Source: Roseiarcus sp049509635 | GTDB taxonomy: Bacteria > Pseudomonadota > Alphaproteobacteria > Rhizobiales > Beijerinckiaceae | Direction of reading: 5' to 3' | Length of the DNA stretch: 21,615 nt | NCBI GenBank assembly: GCA_049509635.1 | Contig: JBEKZS010000098.1 | Span: 1-21,615, forward strand | Shown here: in pieces, positions 14,282 through 21,548 of the stretch | Layout: each line of letters begins with the position of its first letter | Numbering within the stretch: position 1 is the first letter of the stretch | Program-made: the position numbers and the translations under genes | Notes under the pieces: generated by a model | Told to the model about the DNA's origin: nothing | The model's database searches: none | The model's input: the letters and a program-made list of their open reading frames with translations, nothing else

Positions 14282-16030
14282 ATGACGGACGTCGGCCCCG
14301 GGCGCCGCGCAGCGGCCGACAGAGGCCTCGCGCGCGGCCTCACCAATTACGGCGATCCGGATTTCGCGCTCTATCTGCGGCGCTCGTTCGCGCGCTCGAC
14401 CGGGATTTCGCCCGATCTGCTGAGCGGGCCGGTGGTCGGAATCGCCATGACGCCGTCCGGCTTCAACAATTGCCACCGGACGATGCCGGAGCTGGTCGAG
14501 GCGGTCTCGCGCGGCGTCCTGGCCGCCGGCGCGCTGCCGCTGCCGTTCCCCACGGTCTCGCTCGGCGAAGTCTTCCTCAATCCGACCAGCATGATGTTCC
14601 GCAACCTGATGGCGATGGACACCGAGGAGATGATCCGCGCCCAGCCGATGGATTCTGTGGTGCTGATCGGTGGATGCGACAAGACGGTCCCGGCGCAACT
14701 GATGGGCGCGGCCTCCGCCGACGCGCCGGCGATCCAGCTCGTCACCGGCCCGATGATGACCGGCCGGCACCGCGGCGCCCGGCTCGGCGCCTGCACCGAC
14801 TGCCGCAGCTACTGGGGCCGGTTCCGCGCCGGCGCGATCGACGCCGGCGAGATCGCGGCGGTCGAGGGCCGCCTGTCGGTGACGGCGGGCACCTGCGCGG
14901 TCATGGGCACGGCGAGCACGATGGCCTGCATCGCCGAGGCGCTCGGCATGTCGCTCCCCGGATCGGCCGCCATACCGGCCGTCCATGCGGCCCGGCTGGT
15001 CGCCGCCGAGCAGGCCGGCCGCGCCGCCGTCGCCCTGATCGAGAAGCCGATCCGCCCCTCGCAGATCATCACCGAACGCTCGGTCGAGAACGCGTTGCGC
15101 GTGCTGATGGCGCTCGGCGGATCGACCAATGCGCTGATCCATCTGGCCGCGATCGCCGGCCGGCTCGGCATCCGGCTGTCGAACGCGCGGATCAACGCGA
15201 TTTCCGACGAGACGCCGGTGCTGGTCGATCTCAAGCCGGTCGGCGAGGGCTATATGGAGGACTTCTACGCCGCCGGCGGGCTCGGCGCGGCGCTGCGCGA
15301 ATTGAAGCCGCTGCTGCATCTCGACACATGCGACGTGACCGGCGCCCGGCTCGCCGAACGGCTGGCCGCGCCGCTCGACTGGGTCGATCGCCGGGTGATC
15401 CGGCCGCTCGCCGATCCCGTCTCGACGAGCGGAGGCCTCGTGGTGCTGAGCGGCACGCTCGCGCCCGACGGCGCCGTGTTCAAGCGCGCCGCCGCCACGC
15501 CGGCGCTGTTCGAGCACGAGGGCCGCGCGGTCGTGTTCGAGAATCTGGACGATCTCAGCGCCCGCATCGACGATCCCGCGCTCGACGTGACCGCCGACGA
15601 CATTCTGGTGCTCAAGAACGCCGGGCCGAAGGGCGCGGCGATGCCGGAAGCCGGCTATCTGCCGATTCCCAGGAAGCTGGCGCAGGCGGGGGTCAAGGAC
15701 ATGGTGCGGATTTCCGACGCGCGGATGTCGGGCACCGCCTTCGGCGCGATCGTGCTGCACGTCGCGCCCGAGGCCGCGGTCGGCGGGCCGCTCGCCGCGG
15801 TCCGCGAGGGCGACCGCATCCGGCTCTCGGTCGCGGCCAAGCGCCTCGATCTGCTCGTCGAGCCCGCCGAGATCGCGCGCCGGCTCGCCGAGCGCACACC
15901 GCCGGCGGCGCCGCCGCGAGGCTATGCCGCGCTGTTCGCGCGCAGCGTCCAGCAGGCGCCCGAGGGGTGCGACTTCGACTTCCTGACCGGGCCGAAGCGC
16001 TCCGCGACCGGCGGGCGGTCGAAGCCATAG
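14282..16030 (+). CDS. IlvD/Edd-family sugar-acid dehydratase ([2Fe-2S] pentonate dehydratase type)
   Basis: This 582-residue protein belongs to the dihydroxyacid/phosphogluconate dehydratase family. It dehydrates a 2,3-dihydroxy acid to a 2-keto-3-deoxy acid. The cluster ligands are C64 (FNNCHRT), C132 (GGCDKTVPA) and C205 (AGTCAVMGTAST). Their spacings of 68 and 73 residues equal those I recall for the R. leguminosarum L-arabinonate dehydratase (56, 124, 197), favouring a [2Fe-2S] sugar-acid dehydratase over biosynthetic IlvD. K134 in CDKT is the expected carbamylated metal ligand and S483 in RMSGT the catalytic base. The ATG at 14282 has GGAGG six bases upstream, 29 bases after the esterase gene. 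The actual substrate, a pentonate, hexonate or tetronate, is undetermined. Confidence 0.92.
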   Translation: MTDVGPGRRAAADRGLARGLTNYGDPDFALYLRRSFARSTGISPDLLSGPVVGIAMTPSGFNNCHRTMPELVEAVSRGVLAAGALPLPFPTVSLGEVFLNPTSMMFRNLMAMDTEEMIRAQPMDSVVLIGGCDKTVPAQLMGAASADAPAIQLVTGPMMTGRHRGARLGACTDCRSYWGRFRAGAIDAGEIAAVEGRLSVTAGTCAVMGTASTMACIAEALGMSLPGSAAIPAVHAARLVAAEQAGRAAVALIEKPIRPSQIITERSVENALRVLMALGGSTNALIHLAAIAGRLGIRLSNARINAISDETPVLVDLKPVGEGYMEDFYAAGGLGAALRELKPLLHLDTCDVTGARLAERLAAPLDWVDRRVIRPLADPVSTSGGLVVLSGTLAPDGAVFKRAAATPALFEHEGRAVVFENLDDLSARIDDPALDVTADDILVLKNAGPKGAAMPEAGYLPIPRKLAQAGVKDMVRISDARMSGTAFGAIVLHVAPEAAVGGPLAAVREGDRIRLSVAAKRLDLLVEPAEIARRLAERTPPAAPPRGYAALFARSVQQAPEGCDFDFLTGPKRSATGGRSKP

Positions 16031-16140
16031 ACCGGGATCGGGCCCCGCGAGCACGGCGCTTGGACGCCGCCCCCGCTTGAGGTAGAAGCCGCATCGTCGG
16101 CGCCCATGACCCGCGCCGCCACCCCGAACGGAGCGCTCCC

Positions 16141-16821
16141 GTGCTGAAATTCTACTTCAACGGCTCGCCGAACCCGACCAAGGTCGCGCTGTTCCTCGAG
16201 GAGGCCGGGCTCGCCTATGAGCCGATCCCGGTCGACACCCGCAAGGGCGATCAGTTCGCGCCCGGCTTTCTCCAGGTCAATCCCAACGGCAAGGTCCCCG
16301 CGATCGTCGACGGCGACGTCGTCGTGTTCGACAGCAACGCGATCCTGCTGTTCCTGGCGGAGAAGACCGGCCGGTTCCTGCCGGCCGACACGCCCGCCGA
16401 GCGCGGACGGCTGCTGTCCTGGCTGATGTTCGCGGCGAGCGGCCTCGGCCCGTTCTGCGGCCAGGCGGTCCATTTCAAGCATTTCGCGCCGGCGCCGGAG
16501 GCTTACGCCAACAATCGCTACCAGTTCGAGGCCGAGCGCCATTTCGCCGTGCTCGACGGCCATCTCGCCAAAGCGCCGTACATGGTCGGCGGCGTCTATT
16601 CGATCGTCGACATGGACGTCTGGGGCTGGGCGCGGATGATCCCGTTCATCCTCGGCGACGGCGCCTGGGCGAAGTTCCCCAACCTGAAGCGCCTCCACGA
16701 CGAGATCGCCGCCCGCCCCGCCGCCGCGCGCGCGCTCGCGCTGAAGGACCGGTTCGTATTCAAGGCGACGGTCGACGACGCGGCGCGCAAGGTGATGTTC
16801 CGGCACCTGGAGCGGGCATGA
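16141..16821 (+). CDS. Nu-class glutathione transferase / disulfide-bond oxidoreductase (YfcG/YghU-like)
   Basis: This 226-residue cytosolic glutathione transferase-fold protein has an N-terminal thioredoxin domain (1-80), with SPNPTKVALFLEEAG at the active site, the cis-proline motif KVPAI (P53) and the gamma-glutamyl-binding DSNAI (64-68). The C-terminal helical domain (about 90-210) includes GLGPFCGQAVHFKHFAP. The N/T-type active site and GLGP...GQ...HF pattern match the Nu class (E. coli YfcG and YghU), which act as glutathione-dependent disulfide reductases. The start is a GTG at 16141 with GGAG seven bases upstream. It follows the dehydratase by 110 bases and may or may not belong to the same transcript. 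A role in sugar-acid use is not evident; detoxification of released phenolics is possible but unproven. Confidence 0.9.
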   Translation: MLKFYFNGSPNPTKVALFLEEAGLAYEPIPVDTRKGDQFAPGFLQVNPNGKVPAIVDGDVVVFDSNAILLFLAEKTGRFLPADTPAERGRLLSWLMFAASGLGPFCGQAVHFKHFAPAPEAYANNRYQFEAERHFAVLDGHLAKAPYMVGGVYSIVDMDVWGWARMIPFILGDGAWAKFPNLKRLHDEIAARPAAARALALKDRFVFKATVDDAARKVMFRHLERA

Positions 16822-17148
16822 GCCGACGGCCGCTCCGACGCGAGAGCGATGGCGCCGGGACGGGTCGGGTCGGTAGCCCCTCTCCCGCAAGCGCAGGGCT
16901 GCCCGGGGAAACTCGGGCTGGCTGCAGCTCAATTGATTGAGAGATCACGTTCCGCGTTTGGCGCGCCGCAAGCGACTGGCGCTGTCGTTGGCGCCGGGGA
17001 GCTTGCGGGGCGAGCCGACTCCCCTTATGATCTCAACGACGCCGATCGCTTCGACGGACTATGGACTTTTTCCTCGGACAGCCCTTGCCGGCCCTTCGTT
17101 CGACCGACCGACCGCCGCCTGCGCAAGCTTGCCCGCGAGGGAGGTTGC
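16822..17148. other. Gene-free stretch with two inverted repeats
   Basis: These 327 bases separate the glutathione transferase gene from the small lipoprotein gene. No reading frame here looks like a protein. The only structures I see are the palindrome-like CTCAATTGATTGAG at 16928-16941 (6-bp arms, 2-base centre) and a stem GGGGAG (16996-17001) / CTCCCC (17019-17024) followed by TTATGAT. The second could be a terminator of the upstream gene or part of a leader. No firm promoter can be assigned. Confidence 0.5.
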
Positions 17149-17436
17149 ATGATCCAATGGCGACCTCCGCCGGGGGCGCCGATGCCGAGAATCATTGCGG
17201 TTGGATTGGTATCCTGGATCGTCGTCGCCGCCTCGGGCTGCGCGACGGCGCGGCCCGACTATCTCCTCGGCGCCACCGAAGGCGAAGCGCGCGCGCAGGC
17301 GGATCGGCTTTGCCGCGCCCTCGACAGGGTCGCGCGCAGCCGGCTGTTCCTGCACAACGGGCTCGCGTTCGAATGCGTCGTTCGCGGGCGCCGCGTCGAC
17401 GAGCGGGCGATCGGCCTCACCGACGGGCCGCTGTGA
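17149..17436 (+). CDS. Small hypothetical lipoprotein
   Basis: This 95-residue protein is not recognised beyond its export signal. The hydrophobic stretch at about 15-29 ends in AASGC, a plausible lipobox with Cys31 as the lipidated residue; the mature part of about 65 residues would be anchored in the inner or outer membrane. The mature part holds two further Cys (55 and 76) and the hydrophilic stretch TEGEARAQADRLCRAL, likely a helix. The ATG at 17149 has an excellent GGGAGG four bases upstream. An internal ATG at 17182 would give a more typical short signal peptide but has a weaker site. The upstream in-frame extension to 16849 has no protein-like composition. Confidence 0.65.
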   Translation: MIQWRPPPGAPMPRIIAVGLVSWIVVAASGCATARPDYLLGATEGEARAQADRLCRALDRVARSRLFLHNGLAFECVVRGRRVDERAIGLTDGPL

Positions 17437-17548
17437 GCGCGGTCGGCGCCGGCCGCCCCGGCCGAGCCTAATACCGAAACGCTTTTGGGAAAATCGCCGA
17501 ATCTGGTAGCGATCGGATTCCAGGCAGGAATCGATCGCACCCGCATCC

Positions 17549-17722
17549 ATGCTGACGCTTCTGGGCATCGCAGGCCTCGCCGTGGGCCTCGCTTGCGTCA
17601 TCGCTGCCCGGGACGCCGGGTCGCGCGCGGCCGTTCTAGAAGGAATGGGCGGCTTCCTCGTCCTGGCGGGGCTCGCGCTGCTGGGCGCGGCGCTCGGCGC
17701 AACGTTGCAGATGGCGCGGTGA
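17549..17722 (+). CDS. Small two-helix membrane protein, hypothetical
   Basis: A 57-codon frame starting MLTLLGIAGLAVGLACV encodes two hydrophobic segments (about residues 2-20 and 35-53). They are joined by a short charged loop, ARDAGSRAAVLEG, and the protein ends in QMAR. This hairpin architecture is typical of small inner-membrane proteins and unlikely to arise from random GC-rich frames. There is no good ribosome site directly before the ATG; AGGAA lies about 20 bases upstream, so the start is uncertain. It lies between the lipoprotein gene and the beta-barrel protein gene on the same strand. No family is recognised and no function can be given. Confidence 0.5.
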   Translation: MLTLLGIAGLAVGLACVIAARDAGSRAAVLEGMGGFLVLAGLALLGAALGATLQMAR

Positions 17723-17893
17723 GGCGCGCGCCCCGGCGGCCGCCACAGTCGCCGCGGGCTCGGCCATGGCGGGGCCGGATTGTCGCCTCAATGTTAAAAA
17801 TGCTTGTTGCGTAGCCGTGACATACTTTCCCGGCGTGGCGATCTACTCTGCCTCGTCTTCGCAGCATTGCGCCGCGTCGAGGAGTAAACGTTC

Positions 17894-18700
17894 ATGTTGA
17901 GGAATGCAGTGTTTGCGTCGATGCTTCTGCCGATCACGGCGGCCGTCGCCACGGCGACCGATCTGCCGCCGACCCACAAGTCCCCGCCGGGGCCCGATCT
18001 CGCGCGCCCGGCCTTCGCCTGGACCGGCTTCTATATCGGCCTCAACGCCGGCGGCGCCTTTTCCGACAATGGCGGGGCGAAGACGACGGGCGCGCCCGGC
18101 TTCCTGGCGCTCGGGCCGACGCTCGCGCCAGGCTCGCTCGGCGACGATTCCTCGGGTTTCCTCGGCGGCGCCCAGATCGGCTATATCCATCAGGTTGGCG
18201 CGCTCGTCTGGGGCGTCGAGGCGGACCTCGACTATGCGGACCTGAAGAAGACCGGCAGCTTCACCAGCGCAGCGACATTGCTCGGCTCGACCCTGACGAC
18301 CAGCGCGACGACGCGGCTCGATTATCTCGGCACGGCGAGGGCGCGCCTCGGCTACACGCCGACCGCGCGCTGGCTGATCTATGCGACCGGCGGGCTCGCG
18401 GTCGGCGAGGCCAGGCTCGGCGGCGCCGTCGCCGCCGACGCCGCGCCGGCGCTCGCCTGGAGCGGCGCTGCGACCGACACGAGAGCCGGCTATGCGATCG
18501 GCGCCGGCACCGAGTTCGCCCTCGCCGACGATCTCTCGTTCAAGCTCGAATATCTCCGTTACGATCTCGGCAGGGTGACCAATGCGGCGACCCCGGACGC
18601 CGCCGTGCTCGCGACCCCCGCTCTCGGCGGCGTCTCCTATTCCGCCAAAACCGAAATCGCGGGGTCGCTGGCGCGCGCCGGAATCAACTACAGGTTCTAG
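17894..18700 (+). CDS. Outer-membrane beta-barrel protein (Omp25/Omp31-like)
   Basis: This 268-residue protein is an outer-membrane beta-barrel of the type common in Hyphomicrobiales. It has a signal peptide (about 1-21, cleavage after AVATA). A short periplasmic Pro-rich linker precedes the hallmark FAWTGFYIGLNAGG strand. Alternating strands follow, such as GGAQIGYIHQ, GVEADLDYADLK, TARWLIYATGGLAVG and LSFKLEYLRYDLG. The C-terminus, AGINYRF, ends in the Phe required for barrel assembly. The ATG at 17894 is preceded by GAGGAG nine bases upstream. The gene is probably monocistronic. The family contributes to envelope integrity; porin activity is not shown by the sequence. Confidence 0.92.
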   Translation: MLRNAVFASMLLPITAAVATATDLPPTHKSPPGPDLARPAFAWTGFYIGLNAGGAFSDNGGAKTTGAPGFLALGPTLAPGSLGDDSSGFLGGAQIGYIHQVGALVWGVEADLDYADLKKTGSFTSAATLLGSTLTTSATTRLDYLGTARARLGYTPTARWLIYATGGLAVGEARLGGAVAADAAPALAWSGAATDTRAGYAIGAGTEFALADDLSFKLEYLRYDLGRVTNAATPDAAVLATPALGGVSYSAKTEIAGSLARAGINYRF

Positions 18701-18733
18701 ACGGGGATTCGCGGCTTCATCCAACCGAACGAG

Positions 18734-18765
18734 CGCGCGCCCGGCCGACGCCGGCTTGGCGCGCG
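18734..18765 (+). terminator. Nested GC hairpin downstream of the beta-barrel protein gene
   Basis: CGCGCGCC (18734-18741) pairs perfectly with GGCGCGCG (18758-18765), and an inner CGGC / GCCG pair closes a 4-base loop. It begins 33 bases after the stop codon, as expected for a transcript-end structure. The usual T-run is missing. Confidence 0.4.
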
Positions 18766-19115
18766 GCGGGAGGCGGAGACATCCGCCCGACGCCGCGATC
18801 GGGCGGCGGCGCGTCGGTCGCGAGCCCGAAGTCGAAATAGCTCTTCCTGTAAATCAGAAATCATGTTATGGTGTCCGCGTTGGGAGAAGAGTTCGAAGCC
18901 GAGCCGGCGCCGCGGACGCGGCGACCTGCGGCGACGGCGTACTCGGCGGCGACGATGGCACAGGAACGAATGGCGCGCGAACGAACGGGATCGCCGACTC
19001 TCGCCGCCGCCGGGGCCCTCGCGCGCTCCGGAAAGCGCGGCGGCCGCGGGGGCGCAAAATATTTCCGCGCGCTCGCAAGTCCTTGAAATCCCGCCGAAAT
19101 TCGGAAATAGACGAT

Positions 19116-19149
19116 GTTCCAAAAGCGTTCCAAAGCCGTTCCAAAGACC
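19116..19149. repeat. Three-copy 11-12-bp tandem repeat
   Basis: Three consecutive units read GTTCCAAAAGC, GTTCCAAAGCC and GTTCCAAAGACC, followed by a degenerate TTCCGAAGATTTCC. The units are much less GC-rich than the flanks. They lie downstream of the convergent ends of the beta-barrel protein and tadA genes. The function is unknown; a protein-binding array, a dispersed repeat or a remnant are possible. Confidence 0.6.
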
Positions 19150-19235
19150 TTCCGAAGATTTCCGCCGGCCTCGGGGCCCGGGCGACGCGGACGGAGTCCG
19201 TGAGGGCGCCGCCGGCTCGAACGCCGCGGTCCGGG

Positions 19236-19667
19236 TCACGACCGCCGCGCGGCGAAAAACGCCTTCAGCAGAGCGGCCGCCTCGCGCTCGCGAATAGCCC
19301 CGTAGGTCTGCGGCGCGTGATGGCAGGTCGCCTGGCTGAAGAAACGCGCGCCGTGCTCGACCCCCCCGCCCTTGGGATCGCCGGCCCCGTAATAGAGCCG
19401 GCGCAGCCGGGCGAACGAGATCGCGCCCGCGCACATGGCGCAGGGCTCGAGCGTCACGAACAGATCGCAATCGGCGAGCCGCTGCGAGCCATATTGCGCG
19501 GCGGCCGCGCGGATCGCGACGATCTCCGCATGGGCGGTCGGATCGTTGTCGGCGAGCGTGCGATTGCCCGCGCTGGCCAGAACCAGGCCGTTGCGCGCGA
19601 TCGCGGCGCCGACCGGCACCTCGCCGCGCGCGCCGGCCGCGCGCGCCTCGTCGAAGGCGACGCTCAT
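19236..19667 (-). CDS. tadA: tRNA-specific adenosine deaminase
   Basis: This 143-residue protein is the zinc-dependent tRNA adenosine deaminase that converts A34 to inosine in tRNA-Arg(ACG). The zinc ligand and catalytic Glu are in HAEI (46-49) and the other ligands are in PCAMC (75-79). The N-terminus EARAAGARGEVPVGAAI and the ARLRRLYYGAGDPKGG segment are typical. The start at 19667 gives nearly the normal family length with only a few residues trimmed from the N-terminal helix; the ribosome site is weak, so a start slightly upstream cannot be excluded. The gene is divergent from rluB, with 147 bases between them, an arrangement I associate with many Hyphomicrobiales. Confidence 0.94.
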   Translation of the reverse strand: MSVAFDEARAAGARGEVPVGAAIARNGLVLASAGNRTLADNDPTAHAEIVAIRAAAAQYGSQRLADCDLFVTLEPCAMCAGAISFARLRRLYYGAGDPKGGGVEHGARFFSQATCHHAPQTYGAIREREAAALLKAFFAARRS

Positions 19668-19814
19668 CGGGTCGGCCGCCTGTTCTCCCTGCTTCGGATC
19701 GATTTCGCCGCCCAATCGACAGGCTCCCGCTTGCGCCTGCGACCTGCTAGGACATGCCGGGATCTCTGGCAACCGGCCGCCCCACGCGCTGCGAAGCGCC
19801 TGACAGGAACGAAA
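19668..19814. promoter_or_regulatory. Divergent tadA / rluB promoter region
   Basis: These 147 bases lie between two divergent housekeeping genes and must hold both promoters. I cannot assign clear -35/-10 pairs. AGGAA at 19804-19808 is the ribosome site of the rightward gene. Confidence 0.4.
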
Positions 19815-21545
19815 ATGAGCGAGAAAACCAGTCCGGGCGCGCCCGACCGGCGCCGTCGCCGCATCCTCGACGCGCCCGGCGTCGGGTCGAGCGAGAAGCG
19901 CGAGGGCCAGCGCATCGCCAAGGCGATCGCGCGCGCCGGCCTGTGTTCGCGGCGCGACGCCGAAGCCTGGATCGCCGAGGGGCGCGTCGTGGTCAACGGC
20001 GCCAGGCTCGACAGCCCCGCGTTCAACGTGTCGCCGAGCGACGACGTGCGGGTCGACGGCAAGCCGCTCGCCGCGCCCGAGCGGACGCGGCTGTTTCTCT
20101 ACAACAAGCCGCGCGGTCTGGTGACGACCGCGCGCGACCCCGAGGGACGGCCGACCATATTCGAGAACCTCCCCGAGGATCTGCCGCGGCTGATCGCCGT
20201 CGGTCGCCTCGACATCAACACCGAGGGGCTGATCCTCTTGACCAACGACGGCGGGCTCGCCCGGGTGCTCGAACTGCCGGCGACCGGCTGGCTGCGCCGA
20301 TACCGCGTCAGGGCGCATGGCGAGATCGCGCAGGACCTGCTCGATCCCCTGAAGGAAGGGGTGACGATCGACGGCGTCGCCTACGCCGGCATCGAGGCGA
20401 TCCTCGATCGCGCCCAGGGCTCCAACGTCTGGATGACGATCGGGCTGCGCGAAGGCAAGAACCGCGAGATCAAGAAGGTGCTCGATCATCTCGGCCTCGC
20501 CGTCAACCGGCTGATCCGCATCTCGTTCGGGCCGTTCCAGCTCGCCGATCTCGAGGAAGGCGCCGTCGCCGAGGTGCGCACCAGGGTGTTGCGCGACCAG
20601 CTCGGCGCCAAGCTCGCGCGCGAGGCCGGCGTCGATTTCGACGCGCCGGCGATCGCGCGCGGCGCGCCCGAGGCGCCCGAGGAGCGCCAGCCCCCGCGCG
20701 CGCCGGATCGGGGCGGCAAGTTTACCGCGCGCGACGGCGGCCGGCCGCGCGCCGCCGCCGACCGCGCGCGCAAGCCTGCGCCCGAGGGATTCGAACAGCG
20801 CGAGGCGCGGGCGAAGGCCGATCCCAAGACGTCCTACGGCCCCCGGACGCGCAAGCATGTCTCGACGCTGCGCGCCCAGAAGCAGGCGGACGCGACCGGG
20901 CCGCGCAAGCGGATCGAACGCGGCGCCGCCGTCGATCGCAAGGGGCGCGAGATCGAGGTCGAGCGCCTGCTGCCGCCGATCGAGGAGGCGCGCCGCCGGG
21001 CGGCCGCCGCCGCGCGCGCCGAGCAACGCAAGGCGAGCGCCGGGCAGGGCCGGCCCGGCGGTCGCGGTTTCCGCGCCGGCGATCGGACCAAGCCGGCGCG
21101 CGACGACGCGCCCGGTCGCGGCGCGCCCGAGGCCGAGGCGCCGGCGGCGCGTGCGCGGCCGTCCCGGCCCGGCGCGCCGCAGAGCGAGCGAAAGCCGCGC
21201 CGCGAGAGCGATTTTTCCTACGGCCCGCGGCGCGACGGCGACAGGGCCGGCCGCCCGGGCGGCTCGGTCCGCAAGGGTCGGCCGCGCGAAGGCGCCGCGG
21301 ACGGCGAGCGGCGCGGCGCGGCGCCGGCGGCGGCCAAGCCGTCCCGCGAGACGGCGACGGGCCGCGGCCCGCGGGCCCGCGACGAGGCCAAGCCGTTTCG
21401 CAAGGGGCCCGGCGGGGGCGCGCCGTTCCGCGGCGCGGGCGGCAAACGCGATGGGAACAAGCCGTTTCGCAAGGGGCCGCCGCGCGATCGTTCCGGCGGC
21501 GCGACCGGCAAGCCGGGCGGCGCGCGGCCGCCCCGGCGCAGCTGA
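19815..21545 (+). CDS. rluB: 23S rRNA pseudouridine synthase RluB-like, with long basic disordered tail
   Basis: This 576-residue protein has a short basic N-terminal extension (1-30), an S4 RNA-binding domain (about 31-85, IAKAIARAGLCSRRDAEAWI) and the RsuA/RluB pseudouridine synthase domain (about 92-262). The latter has the catalytic D133 in GRLDINTEGLILLTN and the LREGKNREIKKVLDHLG segment. It modifies uridine in 23S rRNA. Residues from about 270 to the end form a roughly 300-residue tail rich in Arg, Lys, Gly, Pro and Ala. The tail contains repeated KPFRKGP units and two SYGPR motifs, so it is about twice the length of E. coli RluB. The tail is probably disordered and may bind RNA. ATG 19815 has AGGAA upstream. 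rsmD follows after 3 bases, so the two are likely co-transcribed. Confidence 0.92.
   Translation: MSEKTSPGAPDRRRRRILDAPGVGSSEKREGQRIAKAIARAGLCSRRDAEAWIAEGRVVVNGARLDSPAFNVSPSDDVRVDGKPLAAPERTRLFLYNKPRGLVTTARDPEGRPTIFENLPEDLPRLIAVGRLDINTEGLILLTNDGGLARVLELPATGWLRRYRVRAHGEIAQDLLDPLKEGVTIDGVAYAGIEAILDRAQGSNVWMTIGLREGKNREIKKVLDHLGLAVNRLIRISFGPFQLADLEEGAVAEVRTRVLRDQLGAKLAREAGVDFDAPAIARGAPEAPEERQPPRAPDRGGKFTARDGGRPRAAADRARKPAPEGFEQREARAKADPKTSYGPRTRKHVSTLRAQKQADATGPRKRIERGAAVDRKGREIEVERLLPPIEEARRRAAAAARAEQRKASAGQGRPGGRGFRAGDRTKPARDDAPGRGAPEAEAPAARARPSRPGAPQSERKPRRESDFSYGPRRDGDRAGRPGGSVRKGRPREGAADGERRGAAPAAAKPSRETATGRGPRARDEAKPFRKGPGGGAPFRGAGGKRDGNKPFRKGPPRDRSGGATGKPGGARPPRRS
21389..21478 (+). repeat. 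21-bp direct repeat inside rluB tail
   Basis: An identical 21-bp segment beginning CAAGCCGTTTCGC occurs at 21389-21409 and 21458-21478. Each copy encodes KPFRKGP with its flanking residues, so the tail seems to have grown by short duplications. Confidence 0.75.
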
Positions 21546-21548
21546 GCC

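Larger units (their letters stand above)
18701..19235. other. 535-bp gene-free region between beta-barrel gene and tadA
   Basis: Apart from the hairpin at 18734-18765 and the tandem repeat at 19116-19149, I see no convincing gene. Two relatively AT-rich islands stand out: 18845-18870, and 19060-19165 with TTGAAA at 19083. Short frames exist on both strands (a 55-codon minus frame at 18697-18864, a 29-codon plus frame at 19114-19203), but they lack ribosome sites and family resemblance. A promoter or small RNA in the second island is possible but not demonstrated. Confidence 0.5.

Noticed and set aside
12845..15970. Very long second-frame reading on the plus strand across the esterase and into the dehydratase gene
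   Set aside because: Upstream of 14282 it is an arginine-rich shadow of the esterase in another frame. Only the part from 14282 is protein-like and has a ribosome site.
18697..18864. 55-codon minus-strand frame starting MISDLQEELFRLRARD
   Set aside because: It has a plausible helical start but then turns into an Arg/Ala shadow-like sequence, with no ribosome site or family resemblance.
19116..19149. GGAAC repeats on the minus strand as ECF-type -35 elements
   Set aside because: No GTT lies 16-17 bases downstream of any copy, so the general-stress promoter pattern is not met.
19114..19203. 29-codon plus-strand frame starting MFQKRSKAVPK across the tandem repeat
   Set aside because: It is short, without a ribosome site, and its pattern follows from the DNA repeat.
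18582..19814. In-frame upstream extension of rluB through the gene-free region
   Set aside because: It would overlap tadA and the beta-barrel gene end and has low-complexity sequence. The family N-terminus fits the ATG at 19815 with AGGAA upstream.
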